A DNA stretch of 64,000 nucleotides from Eubacteriaceae bacterium (lineage in GTDB: Bacteria > Bacillota > Clostridia > Eubacteriales > Eubacteriaceae): contig JAFRBB010000059.1 in the NCBI GenBank assembly GCA_017405085.1, forward strand, positions 1 to 64,000, read 5' to 3'. Positions within the stretch are counted from its first letter, which is position 1. The number at the start of each line of letters is the position of its first letter. Below, in pieces: positions 63,216-64,000 of this stretch. The translations under genes were made by a program, and so were the position numbers. The notes beneath the pieces were generated by a model. The model did not search any database. It was not told where the DNA came from and saw only the letters and a program-made list of their open reading frames with translations.

Positions 63216-63247
63216 TATAATAATATAATTAAAGCCTTCGAAGGCTT
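63216..63247 (+). promoter_or_regulatory. Promoter -10 box and palindrome before the thymidylate kinase gene
   Basis: TATAAT at 63216-63221 with no good -35, followed by the perfect 16-bp palindrome AAGCCTTCGAAGGCTT at 63232-63247, at or just after the expected transcript start. Confidence 0.45.
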
Positions 63248-63359
63248 GCGTCGTTTGACCCATGACGGTGTTTTCACCCTTCAGTCAAAATCGGCACGGC
63301 CGGACGGACTTTGTGTCTTTGCCGGATTTAAAAACGCGATCCGCGGAAAGGAGCACGCC

Positions 63360-64000
63360 ATGAAAAATCATAAAGGACGGCTGATTGTCATTGAGGGCGT
63401 TGACGGTGCCGGCAAGCAAACCCAATCGGAAAAGCTCTATCAAGCGTTGAAAAACCGCGGAGCGCTTGTCAAACGCGTGGCCTATCCCCGTTATGACAAA
63501 GATTCCTCCGCCATGGTCAGGCATTATTTAAACGGTGATTTCGGAGACGACCCCGAAGCGGTGAGTCCCTACATCGCCTCCACCTTTTACGCCGCGGATC
63601 GCTACGCGTCCTACAAAGAAGAGCTTGAACCCTTTTTGAATGCCGGCGGCATTGTGATCGCCGATCGCTACACCACGTCCAACATGGTGCATCAGGCGGG
63701 AAAAATCGAAGGCGCCGACGCGCGAAGCGCGTTTCTTCATTGGCTGACCGATTATGAGTTTTCGCTGTTGGGCCTTCCGGAACCCGACGCCGTGTTTTTC
63801 CTCGATATGCCGCCGGCCTTCGGCGCCATGCTCACCGAACATCGCAAAAACAAAATGACCGGCGGGGAAACAAAAGACATTCACGAAAGTCATCCGGAGC
63901 ATTTGCTCGCGGCGTATCACAGCGCTGTTGAGATCGCCCGCCTCTATCACTGGATTCGCATTGCCTGTGTCGAAGACAGACAGGTCAAAAGCGTCGAGAC
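63360..64000 (+). CDS. tmk: Thymidylate kinase (3' end outside the window)
   Basis: First 213 residues of a dTMP kinase. P-loop VIEGVDGAGKQTQSEKL starts near residue 9; the DRY motif IADRYTTSNMVHQ and the lid region with TGGETKDIHE follow. GGAAAGGAG precedes the ATG. It is cut by the window end but intact to that point. Confidence 0.93.
   Translation, partial: MKNHKGRLIVIEGVDGAGKQTQSEKLYQALKNRGALVKRVAYPRYDKDSSAMVRHYLNGDFGDDPEAVSPYIASTFYAADRYASYKEELEPFLNAGGIVIADRYTTSNMVHQAGKIEGADARSAFLHWLTDYEFSLLGLPEPDAVFFLDMPPAFGAMLTEHRKNKMTGGETKDIHESHPEHLLAAYHSAVEIARLYHWIRIACVEDRQVKSVE

Overview
The window reads as a chromosomal segment of a low-to-mid GC anaerobic Firmicute, probably class Clostridia. The pointers are SufU-type Fe-S assembly, HPr and Crh-like proteins, a CIRCE operator, ChW cell-surface repeats, a NSS-family transporter and strong AGGAGG ribosome sites. 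I cannot resolve the family from sequence alone. There are no rRNA or tRNA genes and no CRISPR array. Coordinates below include stop codons, and start codons were moved to the ATG/GTG/TTG with the best ribosome binding site.

Layout. 0-3 kb is an accessory junction: an XRE-AbrB regulator overlapping an acyltransferase, next to the amputated N-terminal half of an MmeI-like restriction-modification enzyme. 3-4.2 kb holds an ASCH protein and tcdA. 4.2-10.3 kb is a sufCBDSU operon behind a textbook promoter with a 25-bp dyad, but interrupted between sufB and sufD by 776 bp of palindromic repeats. 11.2-14.9 kb is a small carbohydrate-type locus: a TIM-like isomerase, a SorC regulator, a COG4091 oxidoreductase and an HPr. 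15-18 kb encodes a large secreted beta-helix/ChW protein, and 18.4 kb encodes a Crh-like HPr lacking the catalytic histidine. 19.4-33.2 kb is a complete-looking B12-dependent diol dehydratase bacterial microcompartment (BMC): shell proteins A, B, K-like, N and T; dehydratase C, D, E; reactivase G, H; PduL; an EutJ-like chaperone; a flavoprotein; PduO; PduP; PduS. Directly downstream (33.4-35.1 kb) lie a ParA-type ATPase and an extraordinary Lys/Glu/Ala octad-repeat protein.

The rest, 35-64 kb, is mostly housekeeping: thioesterase, rubredoxin, sbcDC, membrane proteins, an S24-like regulator, a frameshifted membrane GDPD, pta, thioredoxin, transporters, GGDEF and HD-GYP signalling proteins, hsp20, birA, an amino-acid ABC transporter, maf, a TMEM175-like channel, ybaK, and the start of thymidylate kinase.

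How it fits together. In the BMC, diol dehydratase makes an aldehyde, PduP converts it to acyl-CoA, and PduL makes the acyl-phosphate. PduO and PduS maintain the cobalamin cofactor, and PduG/H and the EutJ-like protein maintain the enzymes. No alcohol dehydrogenase (PduQ) or kinase (PduW) is in the locus, so redox and ATP steps must be borrowed from elsewhere. A near-consensus cre site lies upstream of the first shell gene, one gene away from the Crh-like protein, suggesting catabolite control. The most interesting candidate system is the ParA plus repeat-protein pair immediately after the shell gene pduT, which could position or segregate the microcompartment in the manner of McdA/McdB with carboxysomes, although the partner protein here looks nothing like a known McdB.
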